Assembly: GCF_001544915.2 (NCBI RefSeq)
Contig: NZ_FCOE02000020.1
Span: 62,001 to 126,000, forward strand
Source of the DNA: Caballeronia pedi
GTDB lineage: Bacteria; Pseudomonadota; Gammaproteobacteria; Burkholderiales; Burkholderiaceae
Length of the DNA stretch: 64,000 nucleotides
Reading direction: 5' to 3'
A program made the position numbers and the translations under genes. Positions 25,122 through 33,352 of this stretch are shown in pieces (position 1 is the first letter of the stretch; each line of letters opens with the position of its first letter). The notes under the pieces are model-generated. The model was given only the letters and a program-made list of their open reading frames with translations. It was not told the origin of the DNA and made no database searches.

Positions 25122-25910
25122 ATGCAAACGAAACGTATCAGGCTCGGCATCCTGACGCCCTCGTCCAACACGGCGCTCGAACCGCTTACCTGCGCGATGC
25201 TGAGCGCGCTGCCGCACGTGAGCGCGCACTTCGCGCGCTTCACCGTGACGGAGATCAGCCTGCGCGATGCGGCGCTTGGCCAGTTCGACGTCAGCCGCAT
25301 CCTCGAAGCCGCGCGTCAACTCGCCGATGCGCGCGTGGACGTGATCGGCTGGAGCGGCACCTCGGCGGGCTGGCTCGGCTTCGAACGCGACGAGGCGCTA
25401 TGCCGTCAGTTGACGCAGGCGACCGGCATACCCGCGACCACATCCGTGCTGGCGTTGAACGAGATCCTCGCGAAGACGGGCGTGCGGCGTCTCGGCATCG
25501 TGTCGCCCTATATCGACGATGTGCAGACGCGCATCATCCGCAATTACGAAAGACTCGGCATCGAATGCGTGGCAGAGCGGCATCTGGGCCTTAGCGAAAA
25601 CTTCGCATTCGCCGAGGTGCCCGACGACGTTCTCGCCGAGATGATGCGCGAAGCCGCATTCGCGCGCCCCGATGCGATGACCACGTTCTGCACGAACCTG
25701 CACGCTGCGCATCTTGCGCAACCGTTCGAACGCGAGACGGACATTCCCGCCTACGACACGGTGGCCACTGTCGTGTGGAAGGCGTTGCGCATGCTCGACG
25801 TGGATACGTCGCCGCTGTCGAGCTGGGGACGGATGTTCGATGTCACGCCGCGTCGCCGCTCTTCTTTCGCGAGCGGTATTCCGTCGGCGACATCAGGAAT
25901 TGCTTTCTGA
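25122..25910 (+). CDS. Asp/Glu racemase-superfamily protein, arylmalonate-decarboxylase-like
   Basis: The 262-residue protein starts IRLGILTPSSNTALEP, like maleate isomerases, but has Gly79-Thr80-Ser81 where those and the racemases have their first catalytic Cys. It keeps Tyr130 in PYIDDV and a single Cys190 (TTFCTNL), and ends its conserved part at WGRMFDV (235-241). This pattern (GTS dioxyanion hole, Tyr, one Cys) resembles bacterial arylmalonate decarboxylase, which decarboxylates without any cofactor. The last 21 codons go beyond the conserved end and lie entirely antisense to the convergent GlxA regulator gene (68-bp overlap), so they may be a recent run-on. Confidence 0.75.
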   Translation: MQTKRIRLGILTPSSNTALEPLTCAMLSALPHVSAHFARFTVTEISLRDAALGQFDVSRILEAARQLADARVDVIGWSGTSAGWLGFERDEALCRQLTQATGIPATTSVLALNEILAKTGVRRLGIVSPYIDDVQTRIIRNYERLGIECVAERHLGLSENFAFAEVPDDVLAEMMREAAFARPDAMTTFCTNLHAAHLAQPFERETDIPAYDTVATVVWKALRMLDVDTSPLSSWGRMFDVTPRRRSSFASGIPSATSGIAF

Positions 25911-26832
25911 ACACCTTCGAAAACCGTTCGCCATTGGTGAGTCCGGTTCTGCGCGCGATCTTGTCTATCGGCAGATCGCTTTTGGCGAGTAACTCGCAAC
26001 TGAGATCGAGGCGTGCGCGCAGAAGATATTGCGAAGGCGTCAGACCCATTTCGCGCTTGAAGAGCCGCAGGAAGTTGCGTTCGCTCATCGCGACGGTACG
26101 CGCCGCGTCGCCCACGGAGATAGCGCGTCCGCAGTTGCGTTCGAGCCAGCGCGCCGATTCCTGGGCCTTTTCCGCGAGCGTGGTCGTGCCGATCGTGCTG
26201 AGCATGATCGGCAGATGCTGGTCGTTGCAGGAGGCGAGGCGATCAGCCACCGCTGTCGCGGCGTCATAGCCCAGATCGCGCTTGACGAGCGCGAGCGAAT
26301 TGATCAGCGCATCGCCGCGTTCCGTCGATGGTCCGCTCTTCGACGCGCCGGGATTCCATGCGCCGCGCTCCACCGAAGCCCAGGCGCGCCGCGACACGCC
26401 CGCAGCAGAGAGCAGCACGTCGCCGTTGCCGAGCGAGCTGACCACGCGGCTTTGCGAGCACGCAATCCTCAATACCTCGATGAGCCCTTCGTCCGTGGCC
26501 GCACGGGTAACACCCGTTCCGCCCGCGATATACAGCGCATCGAAGCCCTGAAACCGCTGGCCGCCCAGCCGCTCGGTCCACACGCAAACGGACGACGAAC
26601 AGGCTATCGCGCCACCGCGAGCCGAGACGAGGCGAACGCTATATTTCACGCTCTTGCTCAAGCCAGATAATTGCAGTTCATTGGCGATATGGAGCGCCTC
26701 GGCAAGTGTGCCTGCGCCAAGAAGCGAGAATCCGTCGTACAACAGAATTCCTATGAGGCTTGTCACTCTCTCTTCCGATGAGTGATAGAGGCTGCTGATC
26801 TCTGCATCGCCGAAGGCTGTCGCGTGGGACAT
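25843..26832 (-). CDS. GlxA/AraC-type transcriptional regulator (left flank of EPS cluster)
   Basis: The 329-residue protein has an N-terminal DJ-1/PfpI-like domain (LIGILLYDGFSLLGAG onward) and a C-terminal AraC double HTH (ERNFLRLFKREMGLTPSQYL, then RRTGLTNGERFSKVFRKQF). It is clearly paralogous to the regulator at 50627-51619 along its whole length, and the two genes bracket the EPS cluster in the same orientation. Either it controls the EPS genes, or it controls the convergent catabolic operon it overlaps by 68 bp. The shared paralogy favours the EPS link. Confidence 0.88.
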   Translation of the reverse strand: MSHATAFGDAEISSLYHSSEERVTSLIGILLYDGFSLLGAGTLAEALHIANELQLSGLSKSVKYSVRLVSARGGAIACSSSVCVWTERLGGQRFQGFDALYIAGGTGVTRAATDEGLIEVLRIACSQSRVVSSLGNGDVLLSAAGVSRRAWASVERGAWNPGASKSGPSTERGDALINSLALVKRDLGYDAATAVADRLASCNDQHLPIMLSTIGTTTLAEKAQESARWLERNCGRAISVGDAARTVAMSERNFLRLFKREMGLTPSQYLLRARLDLSCELLAKSDLPIDKIARRTGLTNGERFSKVFRKQFLMSPTEYRSRKKSGDAA

Positions 26833-27294
26833 GGCGTTATCTCCCTATGTTTTCGGTTGCAGAAAGACGCGGTATATTCCGCACGATTCCGGCAGCGTAG
26901 TGTTCTATTCGGTACATCCTTTCCGCAGTGGCGGGCAAAAGCATGGTTTTGGCCGAGAACGGCGCGTCGTCCGAGCGGCGCTTACGGCCCGTTGACATTC
27001 CTTACCTGCAGTCCGATTTGCATCTATATGCTTCGTATTGCCAAGCATGTTAAGCGTTCAAACGGCGCGCAAACGTTGTCTCCGTATGCACCATCTTCGC
27101 CAATCGAGGTATTGATTCCTTCAACACGCGGCCAGGACCGGCGTTTTGAGTGTCGTCCGCCACCCGGCCAACATCTTGCCGAAATCCGTCACGCGCACGG
27201 CTGACAACGGCATGACGACTACCCTCTGTCGTGAGCATTCACTTCTTTGGGGCTGTGCTTTCGATTCGAACGATACTCTGCCGGAGTCGCTCAC
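26833..27294. other. Intergenic region upstream of GlxA regulator and methyltransferase
   Basis: 462 bp between divergent genes. A consensus -35 hexamer TTGACA lies at 26992 without a well-spaced -10. ATGCTT and AAGCAT form a 6-bp dyad at 27028-27048. An open frame at 26782-27204 lacks a ribosome-binding site and is not called. No other feature was seen. Confidence 0.4.
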
Positions 27295-28062
27295 ATGAGC
27301 TTCAGCAAGCGATACTCGCAATACTATGATCTTTTCTATCACGAGAAGAACTACAAGGCAGAGGCGGCGTTCGTCACCGACCTCCTCGGCCGGCACGGAA
27401 TCGTCGGTGGCAATCTGATGGATCTCGGTTGCGGAACCGGCCGGCATGCGGCGGAATTCGCGGCGACCGGATTCAGCGTGGCCGGCGTGGACATGAGCGC
27501 CGATATGCTCGCCCGCGCCGATGCGAGACGCGTCACGCTGCCGGGCATGGTCGCGAAGCGGCTGAAGTTTCAGCAAGGCGACGCGCGCACCGTCAGGACC
27601 GAAGAGCTCTACGACGCCGTAGTCTCGCTGTTTCATGTCGCGAGCTATCAGACGACGAATGCCGACTTCATGGCGATGTGCCACACCGCGGCCACGCATC
27701 TGCCGCGTTCGGGTCTCTTTCTCTTCGATTGCTGGTACGGTCCGGCCGTGCTTGCCGATCCGCCGAAAGTGCGCGTTAAACGCGCTTCGAGTGAAGACAC
27801 CGCCGTGATACGCATCGCGGAACCCCTGATGCGCCCTCACGATAACACCGTCGCGGTCAATTACACGATCCTCATGACGGACTGGCAAACGCAATGCGTC
27901 GAGACGGTGCTCGAAACGCACGTCATGCGCTACATGTTCAAACCGGAAGTGGAACTGATGCTGGATCTGAGCGGTTTCGAAGTGCTGGACAGCGTGAGAT
28001 GGATGGGCGGCGAACTCAGCGCCGAGGATCTGTCCGCGACTTTCGTCGCGCGCAAACGATGA
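27295..28062 (+). CDS. Class I SAM-dependent methyltransferase
   Basis: This 255-residue protein has motif I LMDLGCGTGRHAAEFAATG (about residues 41-59), an acidic motif II (AGVDMSADML) and a hydrophobic post-I region typical of Methyltransf_25/11. I start it at MSFSKRYSQYYDLFY, after GGAG. It stands at the left edge of the EPS cluster and may methylate a sugar or lipid-linked intermediate, though that is only by position. A strong hairpin separates it from the convergent wcaJ-like gene. Confidence 0.85.
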   Translation: MSFSKRYSQYYDLFYHEKNYKAEAAFVTDLLGRHGIVGGNLMDLGCGTGRHAAEFAATGFSVAGVDMSADMLARADARRVTLPGMVAKRLKFQQGDARTVRTEELYDAVVSLFHVASYQTTNADFMAMCHTAATHLPRSGLFLFDCWYGPAVLADPPKVRVKRASSEDTAVIRIAEPLMRPHDNTVAVNYTILMTDWQTQCVETVLETHVMRYMFKPEVELMLDLSGFEVLDSVRWMGGELSAEDLSATFVARKR

Positions 28063-28067
28063 TGTCG

Positions 28068-28092
28068 TGCATCGCGCCTTTCGCGCGATGCA
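28068..28092. terminator. Bidirectional hairpin between methyltransferase and wcaJ-like gene
   Basis: TGCATCGCGC and GCGCGATGCA form a perfect 10-bp stem around CTTTC in the 36-bp gap between convergent stops. It lacks a long U-tract but is strong and well placed for both strands. Confidence 0.6.
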
Positions 28093-28098
28093 TGCGAA

Positions 28099-29475
28099 TC
28101 AATACGCGTTGCTATTGCGCATGCCCTTGAATATCGTCGCCATGATGATGCGCATATCCAGCGCGAACGACCAGTTCCCCAGATAGTACAAATCGTGAGC
28201 GACGCGCGCTTCCATTTTTTCTATCCGGTCCGTTTCCCCGCGAAAGCCGTTGACCTGCGCCCAGCCCGTGATGCCTGGCTTGACCCGGTAACGATGGATA
28301 TAGCCCGATACGACCTTCTGGTACAGATCGTCGTGTTCGAGCGCGTGCGGACGCGGGCCCACGACGGACATGTCGCCGCGCAGGACATTGAAGAACTGCG
28401 GCAGCTCGTCGAGACTCGTGCGGCGCAGGAACGCGCCCACGCGCGTCACACGCGGATCGTCGCGCGTGGCCTGCCTGAGCACGCCGGCCTCTTCGATATG
28501 CATGCGCATCGAACGGAATTTGTAGATGGTGAATTCATGGCCGTCCGCTCCTTTGCGGCGCTGCCTGAAAAACACAGGTCCGGGCGAACTCAGCTTGACC
28601 GCGATCGCGATGCAGATGAGCAGCGGCGCGACCGCAGTCAGCGCAGCGAGCGCGAACAGCCGGTCGAAAACATCTTTCTGCAGCAACGCCCTTTGCGAAA
28701 GCGGAGAAGCCACGAGATTGATCGCGGCCACGCCCAGCAGGTCTGTCACGCCGCTTTCGAAAAGCGCAAGACTGCGCACGTCGGGAATGAAGCGCACGTT
28801 CACGAGATCTTCACGAAACTCGTTCACGAAACGCAGAATGGTTCGATCCTGCGATAGCGGCAATGCGAGCCACACTTCGTGCACATGTTGCTCGCGCACG
28901 TGCCGGACGAATGCATCGAAATCATCGAAGACCGGTGCACGTGAGGTGATCGGCATATCGGGCGATGCGTTGTAGACCGCGATCGTCCGAAAGCCCGATT
29001 GGCTCGCGCGCTCGATCCTGCGCATGATCGATTCACAGTGCGTGCCGCAGCCCACCACAGCGACCTGATGAAAGTTCATGCCGGCCAGACGCATGCGCGC
29101 GAGCACGGCATGCGTGAGAAGGCGGCCTACGATCATCCAGGCGCCCGACATCGCGGTCCAGTAGGCGAACCAGAGGCGCGAGACATCGTCGAGCCGATGC
29201 AGCGAGAACATCAGCACGAGCACGCAGGCCTGCACGACCAGCCATGCAAGCGACACGCGGCTCGCCAGCACCACCTTGCTGCGTCCGCGCCATGATTCAT
29301 AGACGCCGAAGCCAGGAAACAGCACGAGCGCAAACGCGGCGGCGATGGCGACGAACGGCATGTAATAGCCCGGTTCGGCGACATTGTCGAACCTGATCCG
29401 CGATGCGATGGTCGCGCCGCCCACCACCATGGCGATATCGAAAAACCGCGCCAGCAATCCCTGAATATCGCGCAT
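28099..29475 (-). CDS. wcaJ: Undecaprenyl-phosphate sugar phosphotransferase (WcaJ-type EPS initiating enzyme)
   Basis: The 458-residue protein has four to five N-terminal membrane helices, a Rossmann-like CoA_binding_3 domain (VAVVGCGTHCESIMRRI), a further helix and a C-terminal bacterial sugar transferase domain (YKFRSMRMH; RRTSLDELPQFFNVLRGDMS; VGPRPHALEH; YRVKPGITGWAQVNGFRGET). It attaches the first hexose-1-phosphate, usually glucose, to undecaprenyl phosphate to start the repeat unit. I start it at MRDIQGLLARF; the longer upstream frame only overlaps manC. It is 35 bp downstream of manC. Confidence 0.92.
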   Translation of the reverse strand: MRDIQGLLARFFDIAMVVGGATIASRIRFDNVAEPGYYMPFVAIAAAFALVLFPGFGVYESWRGRSKVVLASRVSLAWLVVQACVLVLMFSLHRLDDVSRLWFAYWTAMSGAWMIVGRLLTHAVLARMRLAGMNFHQVAVVGCGTHCESIMRRIERASQSGFRTIAVYNASPDMPITSRAPVFDDFDAFVRHVREQHVHEVWLALPLSQDRTILRFVNEFREDLVNVRFIPDVRSLALFESGVTDLLGVAAINLVASPLSQRALLQKDVFDRLFALAALTAVAPLLICIAIAVKLSSPGPVFFRQRRKGADGHEFTIYKFRSMRMHIEEAGVLRQATRDDPRVTRVGAFLRRTSLDELPQFFNVLRGDMSVVGPRPHALEHDDLYQKVVSGYIHRYRVKPGITGWAQVNGFRGETDRIEKMEARVAHDLYYLGNWSFALDMRIIMATIFKGMRNSNAY

Positions 29476-29510
29476 GTCATACCTCGGCTTCGAAAGCTCT
29501 GTCGATGTGG

Positions 29511-31016
29511 TCAGATGCGGCCGTAGCAATCGTCGAGACGCACGATGTCGTCTTCGCCGAGATAGGAACCCGATTGCACCTCGATGATTTCGAGTTGCAC
29601 CTTGCCCGGATTTTCCAGCCGATGGCGTACGCCGAGGGGAATGAACGTCGACTGGTTTTCGGAAAGCAGAAACTGGTCGTCGCCACGCGTCACGAGCGCC
29701 GTGCCGCGCACGACGACCCAATGTTCCGCGCGATGATGATGCATCTGCAGCGATAACCTCGCGCCCGGCGCCACCACGATATGCTTGACCTGATAGCGCT
29801 CGCCGCGTTCAATCGAATCGTAGAAGCCCCACGGACGCCGCACCTTTCGATGCATCTGCGCTTCCGGCGCGTGCTGTTCGCGGATGCGCGTGACCAGCTG
29901 CTTGATGTCCTGCGCGTGTGCGCGGTCCGCCACCAGCACGGCATCATCGGTATCGATGACGACGACGTTCGCCGTTCCCACGCATGCGACGAGCCGTCCA
30001 CCTTCGGAGCGCACATAACTCGCCGTCGCCCCTTCGAACACGACACGTCCGCTCGCGACGTTGCCGGACTCGTCCTCGTCCATCGCGTCCCATACCGCAT
30101 CCCACGAGCCCAGATCCGACCATCCCGCCGCCAGCGGCACGACGACGCCCTTGCAAGGCAAACGGGCATCGCCGATATGTTCCATCACCGCGTAATCGAT
30201 CGAGTCGGAGGGCACACGGCCGAACTGAATCGGGCATGGACGAATGAAATGTCCCTCGGCCTTGCCGTCGTTCAGCGCGGCGGTGCAGGTCGCATGCATT
30301 TCGCCATTGAGGCGCTGGAGCGCCGCGAGCCACACGCTCGCCCGCACGATGAATATGCCGCTGTTCCACCAATAACTTTGCGCGGCGACGTATTGCGCGG
30401 CGAGTTCGGCAGCGGGTTTTTCTACGAAACGATCAATCAGATGCGCGCCGTCGTCGAGCGGCTCGCCGATGCGGATATAGCCGAAGCCCGTATCGGGCCG
30501 CGTCGGCGGAACGCCGAGCGTAACGATCATGCCGCGTTCGGCGTACTCCGCCGCGATTGAAATCGCGCCGTGCAATGCGGCGAGGTTCGAAATGCAATGA
30601 TCAGACGGCATCGCCACCAGGATCGCATCTTCGTCATCGGCGATGGCCGCGAGCGCTGCGAGTGTGAGCGCCGGCGCGGTATCCCGACGCGCGGGCTCGA
30701 CGATGATCCGTGCATCGACACCGCAGAGGCGCACCTGTTCTTCAGTCGTAAAGCGGTGCTCCTCGCCGCACACGATGATCGGTTGTGCGTCGACATCGAA
30801 GTTACCCGCGAATCCTTCCATTCGTGTGACGGTAGCCTGCAAAAGGGAATCCCTTCCGATCACACCGATAAGTTGCTTCGGGAACTGCTCGCGCGACATT
30901 GGCCACAGGCGCGTGCCCGAACCGCCCGCGAGAATGACCGGCACGATGCGGCGGCAAGGCTGAACGCCCGGCTCTTGCGCACGAACTGCATCTTTGGAAC
31001 TCGTTGCGATTTCCAT
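29511..31016 (-). CDS. manC: Mannose-1-phosphate guanylyltransferase / mannose-6-phosphate isomerase
   Basis: The 501-residue bifunctional protein has the nucleotidyltransferase signature GGSGTRLWPMSREQFPKQ near residue 30, and a C-terminal type II phosphomannose isomerase cupin (VRRPWGFYDSIERGERYQVK, then MHHHRAEHW). It makes GDP-mannose, the precursor used by the gmd-fcl and perosamine-synthase genes in this cluster. I start it at MEIATSSKDA, which follows GGAG by 8 bases. No phosphomannomutase (manB/algC) is in the window. Confidence 0.93.
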   Translation of the reverse strand: MEIATSSKDAVRAQEPGVQPCRRIVPVILAGGSGTRLWPMSREQFPKQLIGVIGRDSLLQATVTRMEGFAGNFDVDAQPIIVCGEEHRFTTEEQVRLCGVDARIIVEPARRDTAPALTLAALAAIADDEDAILVAMPSDHCISNLAALHGAISIAAEYAERGMIVTLGVPPTRPDTGFGYIRIGEPLDDGAHLIDRFVEKPAAELAAQYVAAQSYWWNSGIFIVRASVWLAALQRLNGEMHATCTAALNDGKAEGHFIRPCPIQFGRVPSDSIDYAVMEHIGDARLPCKGVVVPLAAGWSDLGSWDAVWDAMDEDESGNVASGRVVFEGATASYVRSEGGRLVACVGTANVVVIDTDDAVLVADRAHAQDIKQLVTRIREQHAPEAQMHRKVRRPWGFYDSIERGERYQVKHIVVAPGARLSLQMHHHRAEHWVVVRGTALVTRGDDQFLLSENQSTFIPLGVRHRLENPGKVQLEIIEVQSGSYLGEDDIVRLDDCYGRI

Positions 31017-31345
31017 TGAGAAACTCCGTGATCCTTCACACATAATCTTCGGAAGAAATGCTGCGCTCGGCTTTCGAGGTCGCGATATCGAAAGATCATC
31101 GATGCGTGCGATGACGTCGACGTGTCGCGTTCATTGACTGTAGATAGCATCCGGGCCGGATGGTTCTCGTGACCGATAGTGGCAAGACATTGGCGCGGAG
31201 GGTATCGCGAGCTTTCGAACGGCCTCCGCACGATCTTTCCGATGACGTGCCTGGTGACGCGCGGCGCTCAGGTGAGCGAAGATTCGCTCCCTGAACAAGC
31301 TCGCAGTATATGAGGAAGTCGAATGCGACGCTGCAACGGCGTCGC
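31017..31345. other. Intergenic region upstream of manC
   Basis: 329 bp between the aminotransferase stop and the manC start, both minus strand. It probably holds the manC-wcaJ promoter; no motif stands out. Confidence 0.4.
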
Positions 31346-32464
31346 TTAAAGAAAGGTGGCCAGCATGTTTCTAACCGCGGCCACCGCCTTGTCTTGCTGG
31401 GCCTCGGTGAGTGCAAGGCCGCTCGGCAAATAGAGTCCGCGCCGGCTCATGCGTTCGGCGACGGGGTAGTGCTCCCCATCGAACAGGCCTTGTTTGAGGA
31501 ATACCGGCTGCTCGTGCATGGGCCAGAAGAACGGCCGTGCGCTCACGCCCGCATCGGCCAACATCGAGCGCGCCTGATCCGCATCGATGGGCAGGCTGTC
31601 GTCGAGTATCAGACCGAACACCCAATAAATGTTATCGGCATACGGGCACGCCACCGGCGCGAGTTCCAGTCCTCGCACGCCGCGCAAGAGCGTTTCATAG
31701 CGCTGCCCCAGTTGCCGCTTTCGCGCGATGTGCGCATCGAGCTTTTCGAACTGCGCAAGCCCGACCGCCGCCTGGAGACTGCTCATTCGATAATTCCAGC
31801 CGAGCTCTTCGTGAACGAAACGCCTCTCGGGCTTGAAGCACAGGTTGCGCAGACTTCGCGCGCGTGCGGCGAGCGCATCGTCGTCGCAGAGGATCATGCC
31901 GCCTTCCCCCGTCGCAATATGCTTGTTCGCGTAGAAGCTGAAACACGAGATATCGCCGAAACTGCCGCACTGGCGCCCGTCGTAGGTCTGGCCGATGGCC
32001 TGCGCCGCATCCTCGATGACGGCGATCCCGTGCTTCTTTGCAAGCGCCAGCACCGGCGCCATATCGACAGGCAGACCGAAGGTATGCACGGGCATGATCG
32101 CGCGTGTGCGGCTAGTGATCGCGGCTTCGATCTGCGTGACATCCATGTTCCACGTATCCGGGCTCGAATCGACCAGCCGCAGGCGAGCGCCCGTGCGAAC
32201 GATGGCCGATGCGCAGGAGATGATCGTGTGGGTCGGGATGATCACTTCATCGTCGGGACCGAGTTGGAGCGCGGCGGCCGCAATATCGAGCGCCGCGCTG
32301 CCGTTCGCCACGGCAATCGCGTGCTTGCGTCCGACGTAATTCGCCATGGCTCGCTCGAAGCGCTCGACGAAAGCGCCATCCGACGAGATCCAGCCACTCT
32401 CGATGCATTCGTTCAGATAGATCTTTTCGTTACCGTCGAGCAGGGGTTCGTTTACCGGGATCAT
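31346..32464 (-). CDS. DegT/DnrJ aminotransferase, GDP-perosamine synthase (RfbE) type
   Basis: The 372-residue PLP enzyme starts MIPVNEPLLDGNEKIYLNEC, then WISSDG, a pattern shared with RfbE perosamine synthetase. It has the PLP lysine Lys181 in FYANKHIATGEGGM. Such enzymes convert GDP-4-keto-6-deoxymannose plus glutamate to GDP-perosamine (4-amino-4,6-dideoxymannose). The substrate is made by the Gmd encoded in this cluster. Colitose-type dehydratases of the same fold have His in place of this Lys, so a dehydratase role is excluded. A 4-amino sugar in the EPS follows as a prediction. Confidence 0.88.
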   Translation of the reverse strand: MIPVNEPLLDGNEKIYLNECIESGWISSDGAFVERFERAMANYVGRKHAIAVANGSAALDIAAAALQLGPDDEVIIPTHTIISCASAIVRTGARLRLVDSSPDTWNMDVTQIEAAITSRTRAIMPVHTFGLPVDMAPVLALAKKHGIAVIEDAAQAIGQTYDGRQCGSFGDISCFSFYANKHIATGEGGMILCDDDALAARARSLRNLCFKPERRFVHEELGWNYRMSSLQAAVGLAQFEKLDAHIARKRQLGQRYETLLRGVRGLELAPVACPYADNIYWVFGLILDDSLPIDADQARSMLADAGVSARPFFWPMHEQPVFLKQGLFDGEHYPVAERMSRRGLYLPSGLALTEAQQDKAVAAVRNMLATFL

Positions 32465-32482
32465 CGCGTGCCTCTTCTGGTT

Positions 32483-32947
32483 TCAAGCTCGACTTGCGGG
32501 TTCATTGAAGCGCACTTTTTCCTGCTCGCCGATATACGGTCCCTGCTTCACCTCGATGAACGACACGTCATCGATGACTTCGAACCCGTGTCCTCCCGAA
32601 GCCAGCAGGATGACATCACCGGCCTGCAGCATACGATTCGTCACGAACTCCCGATCGGCGGTGTAAAGACTGACCCGCATGCGGCCGCGCTTGACGAACA
32701 GCACTTCCTGCGTGCACTCGATCCGGCGCGGCAAACATGTATGCACATGTGCATGAATCAGTTTTCCCGCGGGATGTTCCATGTAAGCAAGCTGCTGAGG
32801 AAACTCCTGCGGCGTCAGAAAGTTGATTCCCTCTTTCGAGTACGAATCACGGATGATGATAGCCAGCGTGACGCCTGCGGACGTAATGACTTCGAGATTC
32901 GAATCATGGATGAGTTCAGCACTGCCTGTTGCCAATAAAGATTCCAT
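32483..32947 (-). CDS. Cupin-fold protein of the EPS cluster (WbuC/FdtA-like, putative)
   Basis: This 154-residue protein is a single-domain cupin with a likely metal site (HAHVHTCLPRRIECTQEVLF; GDVILLASGGHGFEV). Small cupins of the WbuC and FdtA kinds accompany O-antigen and EPS loci as sugar ketoisomerases or metal-binding proteins; which one this is cannot be told. It lies 18 bp upstream of the aminotransferase, so both are one unit. I start it at MESLLATGSAE; the GTG at 33019 is a longer, weaker alternative. Confidence 0.75.
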   Translation of the reverse strand: MESLLATGSAELIHDSNLEVITSAGVTLAIIIRDSYSKEGINFLTPQEFPQQLAYMEHPAGKLIHAHVHTCLPRRIECTQEVLFVKRGRMRVSLYTADREFVTNRMLQAGDVILLASGGHGFEVIDDVSFIEVKQGPYIGEQEKVRFNEPASRA

Positions 32948-33187
32948 TTTTTTATCCCCGACGAGAGCCTGTCGCATCCTTGCGCACTGCCAGCGCACGG
33001 CAGCCGTCCCTCCGGGCACACCATGAGCCCGCGACCGGCCGTCACGCCTCCACGAAGCTTAGGACCGGCGCGCCGATCAACCGATGTCGATGGCCGAATA
33101 AGCCATGACGTTGGCCGAAGCAGGCCTCGCACGATGAGGCCGTTTCCCTCACGATTCTGTCATCGATGTCGTCGACAAGGAATAAGT
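32948..33187. other. Divergent promoter region of the amino-sugar and fcl transcripts
   Basis: About 240 bp (400 bp to the fcl start) between minus-strand cupin/aminotransferase genes and plus-strand fcl. No defined operator was seen. A small ORF follows at 33188. Confidence 0.4.
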
Positions 33188-33352
33188 ATGGGCAGCGACA
33201 ATATCTTGGCACCGTCCGCCACATACGCGATCTTGTTCATATGCATAGCTAACCTGACAATCGCACGTCAGGACTCTCCGGATCCAGTGTCTGCGGGACA
33301 TCACGTTTCGATCAACGCACCTCAATGGACGATTGAGCACCAACATGAATAA
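33188..33352 (+). CDS. Possible 54-residue small protein leading into fcl
   Basis: An ATG follows AAGGAATAAGT, a good ribosome-binding site, and opens a 54-codon frame starting MGSDNILAPSATYAILFICI. This gives one short hydrophobic segment (about residues 10-26). Its stop codon overlaps the fcl start by 8 bp, and fcl itself has a weak ribosome-binding site, so it may drive fcl translation by coupling. No family is recognised. It may be a leader peptide or chance. Confidence 0.35.
   Translation: MGSDNILAPSATYAILFICIANLTIARQDSPDPVSAGHHVSINAPQWTIEHQHE

Noticed and set aside
26782..27204. 140-codon plus-strand open frame in the region upstream of the methyltransferase
   Set aside because: No ribosome-binding site and no family-like sequence; begins inside the regulator gene on the other strand.
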